Shown: positions 1 through 9,642 of the stretch, one piece after another | Layout of the letters: each line of letters opens with the position of its first letter | How positions within the stretch are numbered: the first letter of the stretch is position 1 | Source of the DNA: JAFGTX01 sp942492225 | GTDB lineage: Bacteria; Bacillota; Clostridia; Peptostreptococcales; Acidaminobacteraceae | DNA: 24,747 nucleotides | Direction of reading: 5' to 3' | NCBI GenBank assembly: GCA_942492225.1 | Contig: CALODS010000020.1 | Location: 1 to 24,747 of the forward strand | Translations under genes and position numbers: made by a program | Notes under the pieces: model-generated | Seen by the model: only the letters and a program-made list of their open reading frames with translations | Databases searched by the model: none | Told to the model about the DNA's origin: nothing

Positions 1-255
1 TGAATGACTAATGATTAAATTTCTCTGTAAATCCTTAGCTTCATCCTTTGATATGATCACATCAGAAAATTTACCAAATCCTGTTGTGATACCATATACT
101 ACTTTTTTTTCATCAACTAATTCATCTACTACTTTACGCGAACGTAAAACTAATTCTTTTGATTCCTCAGTTAATGCAACCTGATAGCCGTGTCTAGCAA
201 CGTTAATAAAATCATCAAGCGTTAAGCTACAGCCGTCAATAAATATCTTTGACAT
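1..255 (-). CDS. hutH: Histidine ammonia-lyase, N-terminal part (cut by window edge)
   Basis: The first 85 codons of a minus-strand gene are present; the rest lies beyond base 1. The protein begins MSKIFIDGCSLTLDDF and continues with the conserved N-terminal block VVYGITTGFGKFSD followed by QRNLIISHS, which is typical of the histidine/aromatic ammonia-lyase family. Such enzymes deaminate L-histidine to urocanate, the first step of histidine degradation, in the cytoplasm. The catalytic MIO-forming Ala-Ser-Gly lies further downstream and is not in the window, so substrate specificity (His versus Phe/Tyr) rests on N-terminal resemblance only. The ATG at 253-255 is preceded by a good ribosome site (AGAAAGGGTG in the minus sense). 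A candidate promoter lies just upstream. No other hut gene is visible. Confidence 0.85.
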   Translation of the reverse strand, partial: MSKIFIDGCSLTLDDFINVARHGYQVALTEESKELVLRSRKVVDELVDEKKVVYGITTGFGKFSDVIISKDEAKDLQRNLIISHS

Positions 256-293
256 ACTAAAACACCCTTTCTATAAAATCTTCATCGAATATA

Positions 294-302
294 ATTATAG
301 CA
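294..302 (-). promoter_or_regulatory. Extended -10 promoter for hutH
   Basis: In the minus sense the sequence reads TGC-TATAAT, a perfect -10 hexamer (294-299) with the TGn extension (300-302), about 40 bases upstream of the hutH start. No good -35 hexamer is visible, which fits an extended -10 promoter. Inferred from consensus only. Confidence 0.45.
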
Positions 303-328
303 TAAATGTAACGAAAAATTCAGAAAAA

Positions 329-356
329 AAACACACTGATTTTTCTCAGTGTGTTT
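329..356 (-). terminator. Rho-independent terminator after the 369-1020 gene
   Basis: Perfect 11-bp inverted repeat (arms 329-339 and 346-356, AAACACACTGA / TCAGTGTGTTT) with a 6-base loop. In the minus sense it is followed by a run of U residues. It lies 12 bases beyond the stop of the upstream minus-strand gene. Nearly identical to the hairpin at 1151-1178. Confidence 0.85.
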
Positions 357-368
357 AGCTAATTATCT

Positions 369-1020
369 CTACTCACAATATGTATTATTATTCAATTTTT
401 CTTTGTTTTTTTTGATTTTATTCAACATTTCATCATAAACCATTTTTAGCCGATTATATTGTTGCCGATCACTTGGATGAATGTAACCCAAATATTTTTT
501 AGTCATTTGTTCCCAATTATATTTGACTGTTTTGAGTTGATTTTCTGTCGGCACTGTATCCTCTAAATTCACATTTTGTTCGAGAAGGAAAGACAGTCGA
601 GCTGTCGATAGGGCAGGATAAGTTCCAAAGGTTCCCCCATTTCCTCGTCCTGTGGCGTCTAGATGTGCGCAATACATTCGCATTTCTAGCTGGGTTGCAT
701 TGCTTGGATCTATATTATTAATATGCACCATTTCATCGCTGTCTTGTAATGTCATTATTGGATCCTCTACTGTAGAGTCTTTTGCATATTTTATTACAAC
801 AATTTTACCACAAGCTGTCCCTGTATTAACCAACGCAAAACGCCCTAAGAATCGGCTATGTCCTCTCGAAGACAGTCTTTCCTCATTCACTGAAGCAATC
901 GCAGCTTTTTTCTTTTTCTTTTTATTTCAAAACGTTAAGAAACGTCTCTTCTTTTAATTTTTCTTTAGGTAAATTAGCTTGGTCTTGATAGTTTAATTTA
1001 TTAATGCTATTGATCTCCAT
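369..1020 (-). CDS. Unknown protein, reading frame interrupted by a frameshift
   Basis: I do not recognise this family. The likely start is ATG at 1018-1020, which has an excellent ribosome site (AGAAAGGAG, good spacing). That frame encodes 32 residues (MEINSINKLNYQDQ...) and stops at TAA 922-924. The remaining ~184 codons, to the stop at 369-371, are open in the +1 frame. That long part has only a GTG (888-890) without a ribosome site as a possible start. The junction is a purine-rich tract of A runs split by single Gs, so one base appears lost or gained there. Joined, the product would be about 216 aa, soluble, with a Lys/Asn-rich C-terminus and no signal peptide or membrane segment. It could instead be a pseudogene, an assembly error or, less likely, a programmed +1 frameshift. 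Confidence 0.55.
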
Positions 1021-1150
1021 TTTATCTCCTTTCTACTCTATTTATAATTGCTAAAAGCTATTATCCTATTTTTTCTTATATATGTATCGGCATTTTTTCC
1101 CTATTTATAAAAAAATTTAGAAAATAAATTCATTTTATATTCGTAAAAAA

Positions 1151-1178
1151 AAACACACTGATTTTTATCAGTGTGTTT
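1151..1178 (-). terminator. Rho-independent terminator after ygiQ-like gene
   Basis: Inverted repeat AAACACACTGAT / ATCAGTGTGTTT (1151-1162 and 1167-1178) with a TTTT loop, followed in the minus sense by nine U residues. It lies 15 bases after the stop of the radical SAM gene and ends the 9553-to-1194 transcription unit. Confidence 0.88.
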
Positions 1179-1193
1179 CGCATTAGCCACTCT

Positions 1194-3170
1194 TTACGAG
1201 CGTTTAGATTTAGTTTTAAATCTTGGGCCTTTTGAACTAGGTTTTGCGTTTTTTGAAAACGACTTCGTTTTATCAGATTTTGAAGATTTTGATTCTGATG
1301 ATTTAGTATTCGTTTTTTTGTGTTTGCTACTACTTGATTGTGAGTGGTTACTATAGGACTTATTCCCCTTTGTATGTCTCTCTCTTACAAGACACTTTGG
1401 ACCGTCACCAATTAAATCTTCACGATGAGCTTCTTTCAAAGCTTTTACCACTAAATCATAGTTTCTAGGCACTCTAAATTGTAGCAAAGCACGTTGCATT
1501 TGTTTTTCTTCATAACTCTTAGGTATATAAACCTCTTTGCCTGTCAAAGGATCTTTGCCTGTGTAAAACATAGCAGTTGATAATGTGCCTGGTGTCGGAT
1601 AAAAATCTTGAACTTGCTCAGGTGTATAATTTATATCTCTAAGGTACTCAGCTAATTTAATCGCTGATTTCAATGTGCTTCCTGGATGGGAAGACATTAA
1701 GTATGGCACTATATATTGTTCCTTATCTATCTCTTTATTTGTTTTATTAAATAACCTTACAAACTCATCATATGTTCGTCCACAAGGTTTTCCCATATGC
1801 TCAAGTACTTCTTCTGCAATATGCTCTGGTGCAACTTTTAGTTGACCACTTACATGATGTTCACATAATTCTTTCATGAAGGTTTTCTTCTTGTCAGCCA
1901 TAATGTAGTCATATCTAAGGCCTGATCTTAAGAATACTTTCTTTATTTTAGGTAACGCTCTAACTTTTCTGAGCATTTGAATAAGGTCTTCATGATCCAC
2001 TTTAAGCTCTGAACAAGGTGCAGGATACAAACATTGTTTGTGCTTACAAGTACCATGTTTCATCTGCTTATCACAGGAAGGAAATCTGAAGTTTGCAGTT
2101 GGACCACCAACATCATGAATATAACCCTTAAACTCTTTATCCTCTGTGATTTTTTTTGCTTCTTCTATAATTGAGTCATGACTCCGACTCTGAACAATTC
2201 TGCCTTGATGGAATGTTAAAGCACAAAAAGAACAACTACCAAAACAGCCACGTTCACTAATTATGCTAAATTTCACTTCTTTTATTCCTGGAATGCCACC
2301 TGCCGATTCATACATCGGATGGTAATCTCTCATGTAATGAAGGCCATGAACCCAGTCGAGTTCTTCTGTTGTCAAAGGCATCATCGGTGGGTTCTGTACC
2401 AAATAGCTGTTGCGATGCTTTTGAACTATTCTTTTTCCTCGGATTGGATCTTGTTCTTCATATTGAACTTTGAACGCTTTGTTGTAAGCAGCTTTATCTT
2501 CGGATATTTTTTCAAAACTTGGTATTTCTATAGCGTCATATACACTTTCAAGGTCATCTGTCATATAGCATGTTCCCGGTACATGAGTAATATCTTTTAA
2601 CTCGATACCTGCTTTCATATAATCTGCAATTTCAAGAATGATTTTTTCACCCATACCATACATTAACATATTTGCTTCACTATCAAATAGCATTGACCGT
2701 CTAACTTTATCATCCCAATAATCGTAATGCGCAAATCTTCTAAGACTCGCCTCTATGCCACCTAATAAAATAGGTATTTTTTTAAAAGCTTGTCTTAACA
2801 TATTCGTATAAACAATCGTTGTTCTATCAGGTCGTTTATCCATAACGCCACCTGGAGAAAAATTATCACTTTTTCTTCGTTTTTTATTGACTGAATAATG
2901 GTTAACCATTGAGTCAATATTTCCAGCCGTCACTAAAAAAGCATACTTTGGTCTACCTAATTTTTTGAAATCATCTACAGTACGCCAATTAGGTTGTGCA
3001 ATAATGCCAACTTTATATCCTGCATCTACTAAGACTCTCGAAATGACTGCACCACCAAAACTTGGATGATCTACATATGCATCTCCTGTAACTAAAATAA
3101 AATCAAGCCTATCCCAGCCAAGTTTTTCCATATCTTGTCTTGAAACAGGCAAAAAATCTTTAACTATCAT
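1194..3170 (-). CDS. YgiQ family radical SAM protein (UPF0313)
   Basis: A 658-aa protein with the YgiQ family N-terminus (FLPVSRQDMEKLGWD, then a B12-binding-like region containing DHPSFGGAVISRVL) and a radical SAM core. The [4Fe-4S]-binding cysteines form CFGSCSFC at about residues 309, 313 and 316. A Cys-rich stretch follows (C366, C375, C380, C386 approximately). The last ~50 residues are a low-complexity Ser/Lys tail (KSSESKSSKSDK-like), probably disordered. The family is widespread but its reaction is not established. The ATG start has the ribosome site AGAGGAA and lies 9 bases after the LacI-type gene, so the two are almost certainly co-transcribed. Terminator at 1151-1178. Family assignment is firm; function is unknown. 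Confidence 0.93.
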   Translation of the reverse strand: MIVKDFLPVSRQDMEKLGWDRLDFILVTGDAYVDHPSFGGAVISRVLVDAGYKVGIIAQPNWRTVDDFKKLGRPKYAFLVTAGNIDSMVNHYSVNKKRRKSDNFSPGGVMDKRPDRTTIVYTNMLRQAFKKIPILLGGIEASLRRFAHYDYWDDKVRRSMLFDSEANMLMYGMGEKIILEIADYMKAGIELKDITHVPGTCYMTDDLESVYDAIEIPSFEKISEDKAAYNKAFKVQYEEQDPIRGKRIVQKHRNSYLVQNPPMMPLTTEELDWVHGLHYMRDYHPMYESAGGIPGIKEVKFSIISERGCFGSCSFCALTFHQGRIVQSRSHDSIIEEAKKITEDKEFKGYIHDVGGPTANFRFPSCDKQMKHGTCKHKQCLYPAPCSELKVDHEDLIQMLRKVRALPKIKKVFLRSGLRYDYIMADKKKTFMKELCEHHVSGQLKVAPEHIAEEVLEHMGKPCGRTYDEFVRLFNKTNKEIDKEQYIVPYLMSSHPGSTLKSAIKLAEYLRDINYTPEQVQDFYPTPGTLSTAMFYTGKDPLTGKEVYIPKSYEEKQMQRALLQFRVPRNYDLVVKALKEAHREDLIGDGPKCLVRERHTKGNKSYSNHSQSSSSKHKKTNTKSSESKSSKSDKTKSFSKNAKPSSKGPRFKTKSKRS

Positions 3171-3179
3171 TTAATTCCT

Positions 3180-4190
3180 CTAACTTTCCTTCTGTTGGCT
3201 TGAATCTCTTTGTATAAAGTCAAATCCAACGACAATGGGTTCATCGGATGTCTCCGTTCCCTGTATCTTCTTTATAAGCAATCGTAAAGCAATTGCTCCC
3301 ATATCATATACTGGTTGTGCTAGTGTTGTCAACTTTGGTCTGAATAGACTTGCAATTCTTGTATTTTGGAAAGCAACCACTGAAATATCTTGTGGCACTT
3401 TATAACCATGATCAATCACTGCATTAATGACACCAATAGCCATATCATCTGTAGTTGCTAAAATTCCACTAGGTACTATGCCAGCCTCTAACATTTGTGA
3501 AACCTCTTTGTATGCAGAATCAGCCTTAAAGTTACCTTCCAAAACTAATTCTGGGTCATAATGAATCCCTTTTTCCGCAAGGGCATCTTTATAACCGATA
3601 AATTGATCATTTCCAAACGTTTCTTCCGATGCATCACATCGAATAAGAGCTATACGAGAATGGCCTAATTCTAATAAATGTTCCGTCGCGACTTTCGTCG
3701 CTGCTTTATGATCAATAATAACAGATAAAGCATTTTCGCTTGCCGTTTTTCTATTAATTAGTACTGAAGGCATATTGTGCTCTTTTAAAATTTTGAAATA
3801 TCTTTCATCGGGAAAATGAGACATTAATACAATGCCCTCTACCTGTTTGGAAATCATTTTTTTTATCATTTCAATTTCTCGATCAGCATCACCATAAGAG
3901 TTAAACAGCAATATATCATAATCATAAGTCTTCGCGATTTCTTCCATTGCATTTAAAATTTCACCGATGTAAAAAGTTGCAATATCAGGTACTATCGCAC
4001 CAATTAATCTACTCTTTTTCATGACAAGGCTTCTTGCTACTGGATTTGGGATGTAGCCCGTCTCATCAATTACCTCTTGTACCCTCTGTGCAATTTCTGG
4101 GCTTACTGGTTTTGACCCATTAATAACTCGTGATACCGTTGATATTGATACATTTGCTAACTTGGCAACATCTTTAATTGTTACTGCCAC
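3180..4190 (-). CDS. LacI family transcriptional regulator
   Basis: A 336-aa protein with the classical LacI-type helix-turn-helix at residues ~4-24 (TIKDVAKLANVSISTVSRVI), the hinge region around residue 50 (NPVARSLV) and a periplasmic-binding-protein-like effector domain. It probably binds an operator and responds to a small ligand, usually a sugar. No sugar uptake or catabolic gene is adjacent, so the ligand and targets cannot be named. The start is GTG (4188-4190), supported by AGGAGGT seven bases upstream. It sits 14 bases after the giant signalling gene and 9 bases before ygiQ, in one apparent operon. That context suggests local or global regulation unrelated to a dedicated sugar operon. 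Confidence 0.93.
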   Translation of the reverse strand: MAVTIKDVAKLANVSISTVSRVINGSKPVSPEIAQRVQEVIDETGYIPNPVARSLVMKKSRLIGAIVPDIATFYIGEILNAMEEIAKTYDYDILLFNSYGDADREIEMIKKMISKQVEGIVLMSHFPDERYFKILKEHNMPSVLINRKTASENALSVIIDHKAATKVATEHLLELGHSRIALIRCDASEETFGNDQFIGYKDALAEKGIHYDPELVLEGNFKADSAYKEVSQMLEAGIVPSGILATTDDMAIGVINAVIDHGYKVPQDISVVAFQNTRIASLFRPKLTTLAQPVYDMGAIALRLLIKKIQGTETSDEPIVVGFDFIQRDSSQQKES

Positions 4191-4204
4191 AATTGCACCT
4201 CCTT

Positions 4205-7200
4205 CTATATAATTGCAGATATCAATCCACTCATTAGATTCACATAATTGTAATTATTAAAATCAAATTCTCTCTCTACGATTGGGACTTCAACAACAAC
4301 TAAACCTTTAGATTTCTCGCCATCAAAAAGTGGTGAGACGATAATCGATTTCCAATTTGGCATGCTGTCGTTACCATTAGTTTCAGAAACACTATCCCAA
4401 TTAACAAAATAATCCCCTGTTTTGGCATTAATGAATCGTTTAATCAATATTTCATCTGGCTCAAAATCTATATTCAATTTATTTGATCCTCGTTCCTTCA
4501 TATAAACGCGTTGTTCATTGTCATCATGCCATTCAATAATATAGGCAATTTCACCTTTAGTAATATCGATTAAATTCTCAAGAACTTTTAATAATTTTCC
4601 GCTTTTATCTAATTTTAATTTTAACATACTAATAATTTCTACGATACTTTGCATATTCGTTGCATCTTCAGCACTATTTCCTGTTAAAATACCTGCAAGA
4701 CGATCAAATCTATATTGATCACTGGATATTTCTTTAGACCAAATTGTCGATTGATTTCTGCCGGTATTCTTCGAATAATAAAGGGCTTTATCGGCATTCT
4801 CTATAAGTTCCTCTTCACTTAGTCCGTGGGTTGGGTAGCATGATATACCTAAGCTAATGGTCACTGGTTTTCTTGCTTCCACACGGATTTCTTGTTGTAT
4901 TTTTTCTCTAATACGTTCGCTAATCTCATAAGCCATGGAAACTGGTGTCTTAGGTAATATAATTAAAAATTCTTCTCCGCCATAGCGTCCAACAAACCCA
5001 TCTTGTCCAATCATATCACTTAGTAGTCCACCAATATTTCTAAGAATATCATCACCTTTTCTATGCCCATACGTATCGTTCACGTGTTTAAATTTATCAA
5101 TATCGCACATAATTACAGATAAATCTGTATTTGTACTTCTCGCATCAAGTAAAGATTCACCAAAACGCTCTTCTGTATATTTCCTCAAGTAAACACCCGT
5201 TAATTTATCTACAGTCGATAGAATCCTAAGTCTATAGTTTTCTAAAAATGCTTTTACTAAACTTATCATTAATCGACACTTATCAAAATTCTCTTGATTG
5301 AAATTATTCAAAACTTTGCTGGACTCCAAGTAAATATAACCAATTTCATTTTCATATAAAACATCATCAAAATCATCTTTTTCTTTAATCAATATTTTTT
5401 CGAAAATAGGAATATAAAGCATCGCTTTTCTACCTTCTTGAAGCAAGTAATTGTAAAGACTTTCTTCACTTACATTAACGTATAGACCTTCATTTTCATA
5501 GTAGAGATTATTCTTAACAATTTCTATATCACCTGATGATGATGTTCCAATTTCAAATTTTTTATAAATGCCATTAGTATCATCTCTAAAAATAATATGA
5601 CCATAATCCGCACATAAAATCTGTACGAAATACGTTAGGATACCTTTTAAATTTGTTTCGTCATTATATTCAATGCCGCTAATAATATCTTCAATTGACA
5701 TCATTTTCGGATAATTTTTACTAAATAAGGCTTCGTAAACATCTTCTTTAAATCTAGAATGTGTAAATAATTCGTTTAGTTCGCTTACATCAAAGAATTC
5801 ATCTACCGAATTAATTTCTGATTCAATCATAAGCATGCTATCGATACTTCGACCATGTAGAATTTTACCATATAATTCTAAAATTCTATTTTTCAATTGC
5901 AATTTTAACGCATCAGCAATTATGAAACTTCTTTTATAATCATCTGGCAATTTTTGAGTTATATTCTTAACCATGTCAAGAGCTGTTGTATAGTGAGACA
6001 TTGCCTCATAATAATTGCCCATTTGATGGTACTCATCACCGAGTAACTTATGTGTTATCCAATTCTCTGTGTCATATTCTATACCTATAAACTTTTCTAA
6101 CAACTCCTCATAGGCAGCAATTCGATTTTCGACAAACAAAGAGACTAGAATATTATGACGTAGTTCTAAAAATGGACAATCGAACTTTTCAATTAAACCT
6201 TTATCAAAATCAACAAATTTTCTTAGCAAAATGAAATTGCTAGACGTTAACAATTTTTTAGCAATCTTTAACGTAAAATTTCTTAATAATTGAAAATCAA
6301 AAATTGAAACAGCCCCATCTTTAAGTTGAGAAAGTCGCCATAATAAACTTTCTGTTACTTCTTCACTATTATGCAGATGATTTTCTTCGAAAATTGTTTC
6401 TAACAACTTAATTTTAAATCCTCTATGTTTTGAATCCATATGATATTTTTTGTACTTAATAAACCATTTATAAGCAATTTCATAATTTTCTAAAGCTAAA
6501 AAATATTGCACGTTCATAAATATAAATTGATCTTGGTATCTAGATGCGTTCATAACACTGGTGTAATCTATTTCAAGCTTTTTCAATATTGAATACGCCT
6601 TATCGTAATAGCCATAAACAACGTAATCACGAACGATGTCCTTTGATATCATAAAAAATTCTCTTTTATCATTGGATTCCATCGCTGTTGCTATAGCTTT
6701 TTCATAGTTTTCAAGTCCTTTTTTATGACGACCTAAATTAAAATTCGCTACGCCTATATTAACCTTAAATACTGCTAAATCGGTAAAAATATTATTTCTA
6801 ATGCTTAATTCTTCTGCAATGAGAAAATATTCCAGCGCCTTTTTATTATTGCCGAAACATTCCATTTCTACAGAACCAAGATTATTCATACAAATAGCCA
6901 TCACATCTTCATTGCCAAGATCCTTTAAAACATCAATAGCATTTTCGTATGACTTCTTGGCATCAATTAAACGGTCGTCATAATATGCATAATTGCCTTG
7001 TCTACGAAAAAGTTGTCCGAGTGATCTGTGATGGACCTTTTCATCACAGAAGGGTATATAATGTTTAATCAGAGCATTTGCTTTTTCATAAGTTTGAGTT
7101 TCAAAATAAAAATCAATCAAATGAACTGCGGAGTGAATTTCTCCAAGCAAATATTTATTTTTACGTGACATTTCATTGGCTCTTAAAAACATTTTTTTTG

Positions 7201-9541
7201 CTAACAAGCTATTCATTTTTTTAAATTCTACGACACCAATGCGATTAATTGCGTCTATTTCACTTTCTATATAAGCTTCTTCAATGGTTATTTTCTTTGC
7301 TTTTTCATAATGAATAAGTGCTTCTTCGAATCGATCAATTTCTTGATAAATATCTCCTATTTGTATGTGCGTTTCTATTACTAATTTCTTGTTTCCAATA
7401 GCAGAAGAATATTGAAGCGCTTTGTTATAATAAGAAAGACTTTGAGCTTCTTTCAAGCTAAAATTCTTTAGCTGTTCAGCATATAAAAGACTATAGGTCG
7501 CACACTTTTCGAATTGTTTACTCTCTTCCAAATGATAGATTAATCGTGCATCCAAAAACTTTTTATCTACTTCATATTTCGTCTCCAAATAAGTTGCAAT
7601 TTTTTTATGATAATTTACTGCTACAGATTCTTTTAGCATCATAGAAATTTCATTTTTAAGATGCTTGTTATCAATAAAATAAGAAAATCCCCAGTCGCTA
7701 AACTTTGAATCTATTGCACCAATTTCCTTTAAATGAATAATTGAATTTTCAAATTCTTCAGCCTTTAAATCCATCGTTTCCATTATAATTTCATCAATAA
7801 TTGGAATATCACAAATCGATAATATTTCTAACACTTTCTGCTCTAATTCATCAAAACTATCTAAAGATATAACCTTTTCTTTAATTTCATCATCTAGTTC
7901 AATATTTGTAAATGAAGTAACATTGGAAAAATCCCACTTTCTTTCATCATCAACAAATATTTTATCCGCAATAAATAACCCTTCAATTGCTTTTATAATC
8001 ATCGCAGGGTTTCCATTGGTTCTATTCATAATGGCAGAAACGAATTTAATATCTTCATGTCCTTGTCCAAGACAAACATTTAAAAACTCTGTTGTATCGG
8101 AATAACTATAATTCACTATACTCATATGAGCTACTTTACGTTCTGCATATTTCACCGATAAAGTAGCATCGCCTTCTTGAACATCTACACCAGCAACAAT
8201 AAATAGAGGAATTTCTCTATCGGTATTAATCAAATATTCTATGACTTTTTTATCATAATAATCTAGTCTATTAAGGTCATCGACGATTAAAATCATCTGT
8301 TTATTACTAACGTATTCTTCTAAAAATTTATAAACTCTATTTGCAATACGTAAATATCCTAATCTTTCTATTGAGGATATATCTTCAGATATTCTCCAAT
8401 GTTCCGCAACTTTTGGCAATAAAGTCCCTATTTCGACACCATATTTTTTTATTAAACTAATGTCGATAACTTCATTAAAAGCTAAATCCCAAATGATTTC
8501 TTTAAAAAAACTGAATTCTCCATTAAGAGTATTGCTTTCATTTCTGAACACATTGTATCCAAGAAACTGAAAACGATAGCTAAGCTCTTTTAAAAGTCTT
8601 GACTTACCGACACCTTTTCTTCCATGAACAAGAAAACAATTTTCTTCACCCTGTAATCTTAACGACTTCTCAGTCATTTGTAGAATTCGTGTAATTTCTT
8701 TATCTCGACCAATTAGCCTATTTTTAAAATTTAACCGTTCATAATACTGTCTGTCATTAAAGTCATAAGGTAACCTTACGAGTTTAACTAAATTTTTAAT
8801 GAACGCGCCAATTGTTTGATACGAATCTTCTTTTATATTTGTCGTTAATTTATGGATAGCAAGATGAATTTCATTATTCTCTAATGACTCTAAAGAAAGT
8901 ATTACTTTTTTATAATCATATTTATAATATAAATAATAAAAAACAATACCTAATGAATACATATCCGCTGATGTATCGATTGTTTCAGCCCAAATTAATT
9001 TTGGTGATAAAAATTGATTTACCTCTTTAGAATTGTACTTTGCAAGATATTTATATTGGAGTATATGAGACAAATCGTGAAATTTAACTTTTAACTCTCC
9101 ATCTTCTTTATAAAAAGTTAAGTTTTCAAAATTCAAATACGTATAGCATTCATTTCTAAAATGAAGATATTGTAGTCCCCTACATATTTCAATCATTGCT
9201 TTATGACTATCCTCTCTACTCAAAGAGAGATAGTCAATGCCTTCGCCATAAGGAAAATCCTCATATGTATAAAAGTACTTATGGGCATTATTTTTCTGAT
9301 AATCTATACTTTCAATACTAGCAAATTCGTATAATTTTGCTATATTTGGATGGTTAATAGTACTCAACTCTATAAATCGTTCAGCAAAAAGTTTTATCGC
9401 GTTTTCTTTGAAAAATTTATTATTAAAAACTTTTAAACGTTCAACGCGATTATTCATCAAATTTTTAACGCGATAAATATGACCACATGCGTCTTCATTA
9501 ATATATTCTATTACAATATAACGATTATTTATTCGCTCCAT
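4205..9541 (-). CDS. Kinase-like/AAA ATPase/TPR/GAF/GGDEF diguanylate cyclase, ~1778 aa
   Basis: A giant cytoplasmic signalling protein. Residue numbers count from the upstream TTG at 9553. Order: protein-kinase-like domain (~11-260); AAA ATPase (~280-560) with Walker A GRKGVGKS (311-318) and Walker B ILIVDD (421-426); long TPR/helical region (~690-1230); GAF-like region (~1265-1425); GGDEF domain (~1435-1600) with GGEEF at 1525-1529 and metal-binding CDIDKFKHVND; a second GAF-like region to the end. The kinase part keeps a Lys in RLKVF (41) and an Asp in HDLS (160), but the HRD position reads YTY (137-139) and the glycine loop is degenerate, so it is probably a pseudokinase. The cyclase looks active; its RxxD inhibitory site is missing. 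No membrane segments. The ATG at 9539-9541 is preferred over the TTG at 9551-9553, because the AGGGG abuts the TTG. First gene of the operon with the LacI and YgiQ genes. Confidence 0.88.
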   Translation of the reverse strand: MERINNRYIVIEYINEDACGHIYRVKNLMNNRVERLKVFNNKFFKENAIKLFAERFIELSTINHPNIAKLYEFASIESIDYQKNNAHKYFYTYEDFPYGEGIDYLSLSREDSHKAMIEICRGLQYLHFRNECYTYLNFENLTFYKEDGELKVKFHDLSHILQYKYLAKYNSKEVNQFLSPKLIWAETIDTSADMYSLGIVFYYLYYKYDYKKVILSLESLENNEIHLAIHKLTTNIKEDSYQTIGAFIKNLVKLVRLPYDFNDRQYYERLNFKNRLIGRDKEITRILQMTEKSLRLQGEENCFLVHGRKGVGKSRLLKELSYRFQFLGYNVFRNESNTLNGEFSFFKEIIWDLAFNEVIDISLIKKYGVEIGTLLPKVAEHWRISEDISSIERLGYLRIANRVYKFLEEYVSNKQMILIVDDLNRLDYYDKKVIEYLINTDREIPLFIVAGVDVQEGDATLSVKYAERKVAHMSIVNYSYSDTTEFLNVCLGQGHEDIKFVSAIMNRTNGNPAMIIKAIEGLFIADKIFVDDERKWDFSNVTSFTNIELDDEIKEKVISLDSFDELEQKVLEILSICDIPIIDEIIMETMDLKAEEFENSIIHLKEIGAIDSKFSDWGFSYFIDNKHLKNEISMMLKESVAVNYHKKIATYLETKYEVDKKFLDARLIYHLEESKQFEKCATYSLLYAEQLKNFSLKEAQSLSYYNKALQYSSAIGNKKLVIETHIQIGDIYQEIDRFEEALIHYEKAKKITIEEAYIESEIDAINRIGVVEFKKMNSLLAKKMFLRANEMSRKNKYLLGEIHSAVHLIDFYFETQTYEKANALIKHYIPFCDEKVHHRSLGQLFRRQGNYAYYDDRLIDAKKSYENAIDVLKDLGNEDVMAICMNNLGSVEMECFGNNKKALEYFLIAEELSIRNNIFTDLAVFKVNIGVANFNLGRHKKGLENYEKAIATAMESNDKREFFMISKDIVRDYVVYGYYDKAYSILKKLEIDYTSVMNASRYQDQFIFMNVQYFLALENYEIAYKWFIKYKKYHMDSKHRGFKIKLLETIFEENHLHNSEEVTESLLWRLSQLKDGAVSIFDFQLLRNFTLKIAKKLLTSSNFILLRKFVDFDKGLIEKFDCPFLELRHNILVSLFVENRIAAYEELLEKFIGIEYDTENWITHKLLGDEYHQMGNYYEAMSHYTTALDMVKNITQKLPDDYKRSFIIADALKLQLKNRILELYGKILHGRSIDSMLMIESEINSVDEFFDVSELNELFTHSRFKEDVYEALFSKNYPKMMSIEDIISGIEYNDETNLKGILTYFVQILCADYGHIIFRDDTNGIYKKFEIGTSSSGDIEIVKNNLYYENEGLYVNVSEESLYNYLLQEGRKAMLYIPIFEKILIKEKDDFDDVLYENEIGYIYLESSKVLNNFNQENFDKCRLMISLVKAFLENYRLRILSTVDKLTGVYLRKYTEERFGESLLDARSTNTDLSVIMCDIDKFKHVNDTYGHRKGDDILRNIGGLLSDMIGQDGFVGRYGGEEFLIILPKTPVSMAYEISERIREKIQQEIRVEARKPVTISLGISCYPTHGLSEEELIENADKALYYSKNTGRNQSTIWSKEISSDQYRFDRLAGILTGNSAEDATNMQSIVEIISMLKLKLDKSGKLLKVLENLIDITKGEIAYIIEWHDDNEQRVYMKERGSNKLNIDFEPDEILIKRFINAKTGDYFVNWDSVSETNGNDSMPNWKSIIVSPLFDGEKSKGLVVVEVPIVEREFDFNNYNYVNLMSGLISAII

Positions 9542-9642
9542 AACTCTTTTCAACCCCTATATTAATCATTACGTTTATTATATTATAATTTCTTATTATT
9601 TAATATAGCGAGGTATAGGAAAGCAATTAATTTCTCGTTTTC

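Noticed and set aside
652..957. Plus-strand ORFs antisense to larger genes, for example here and at 2319-2600 or 17219-17479
   Set aside because: They lack ribosome sites, have no family likeness and are explained by the real genes on the opposite strand.
9554..9642. Sigma-A promoter for the giant signalling gene
   Set aside because: TATAAT-like hexamers exist in the minus sense, but none has a convincing -35 at 16-18 bases; not listed as a feature.
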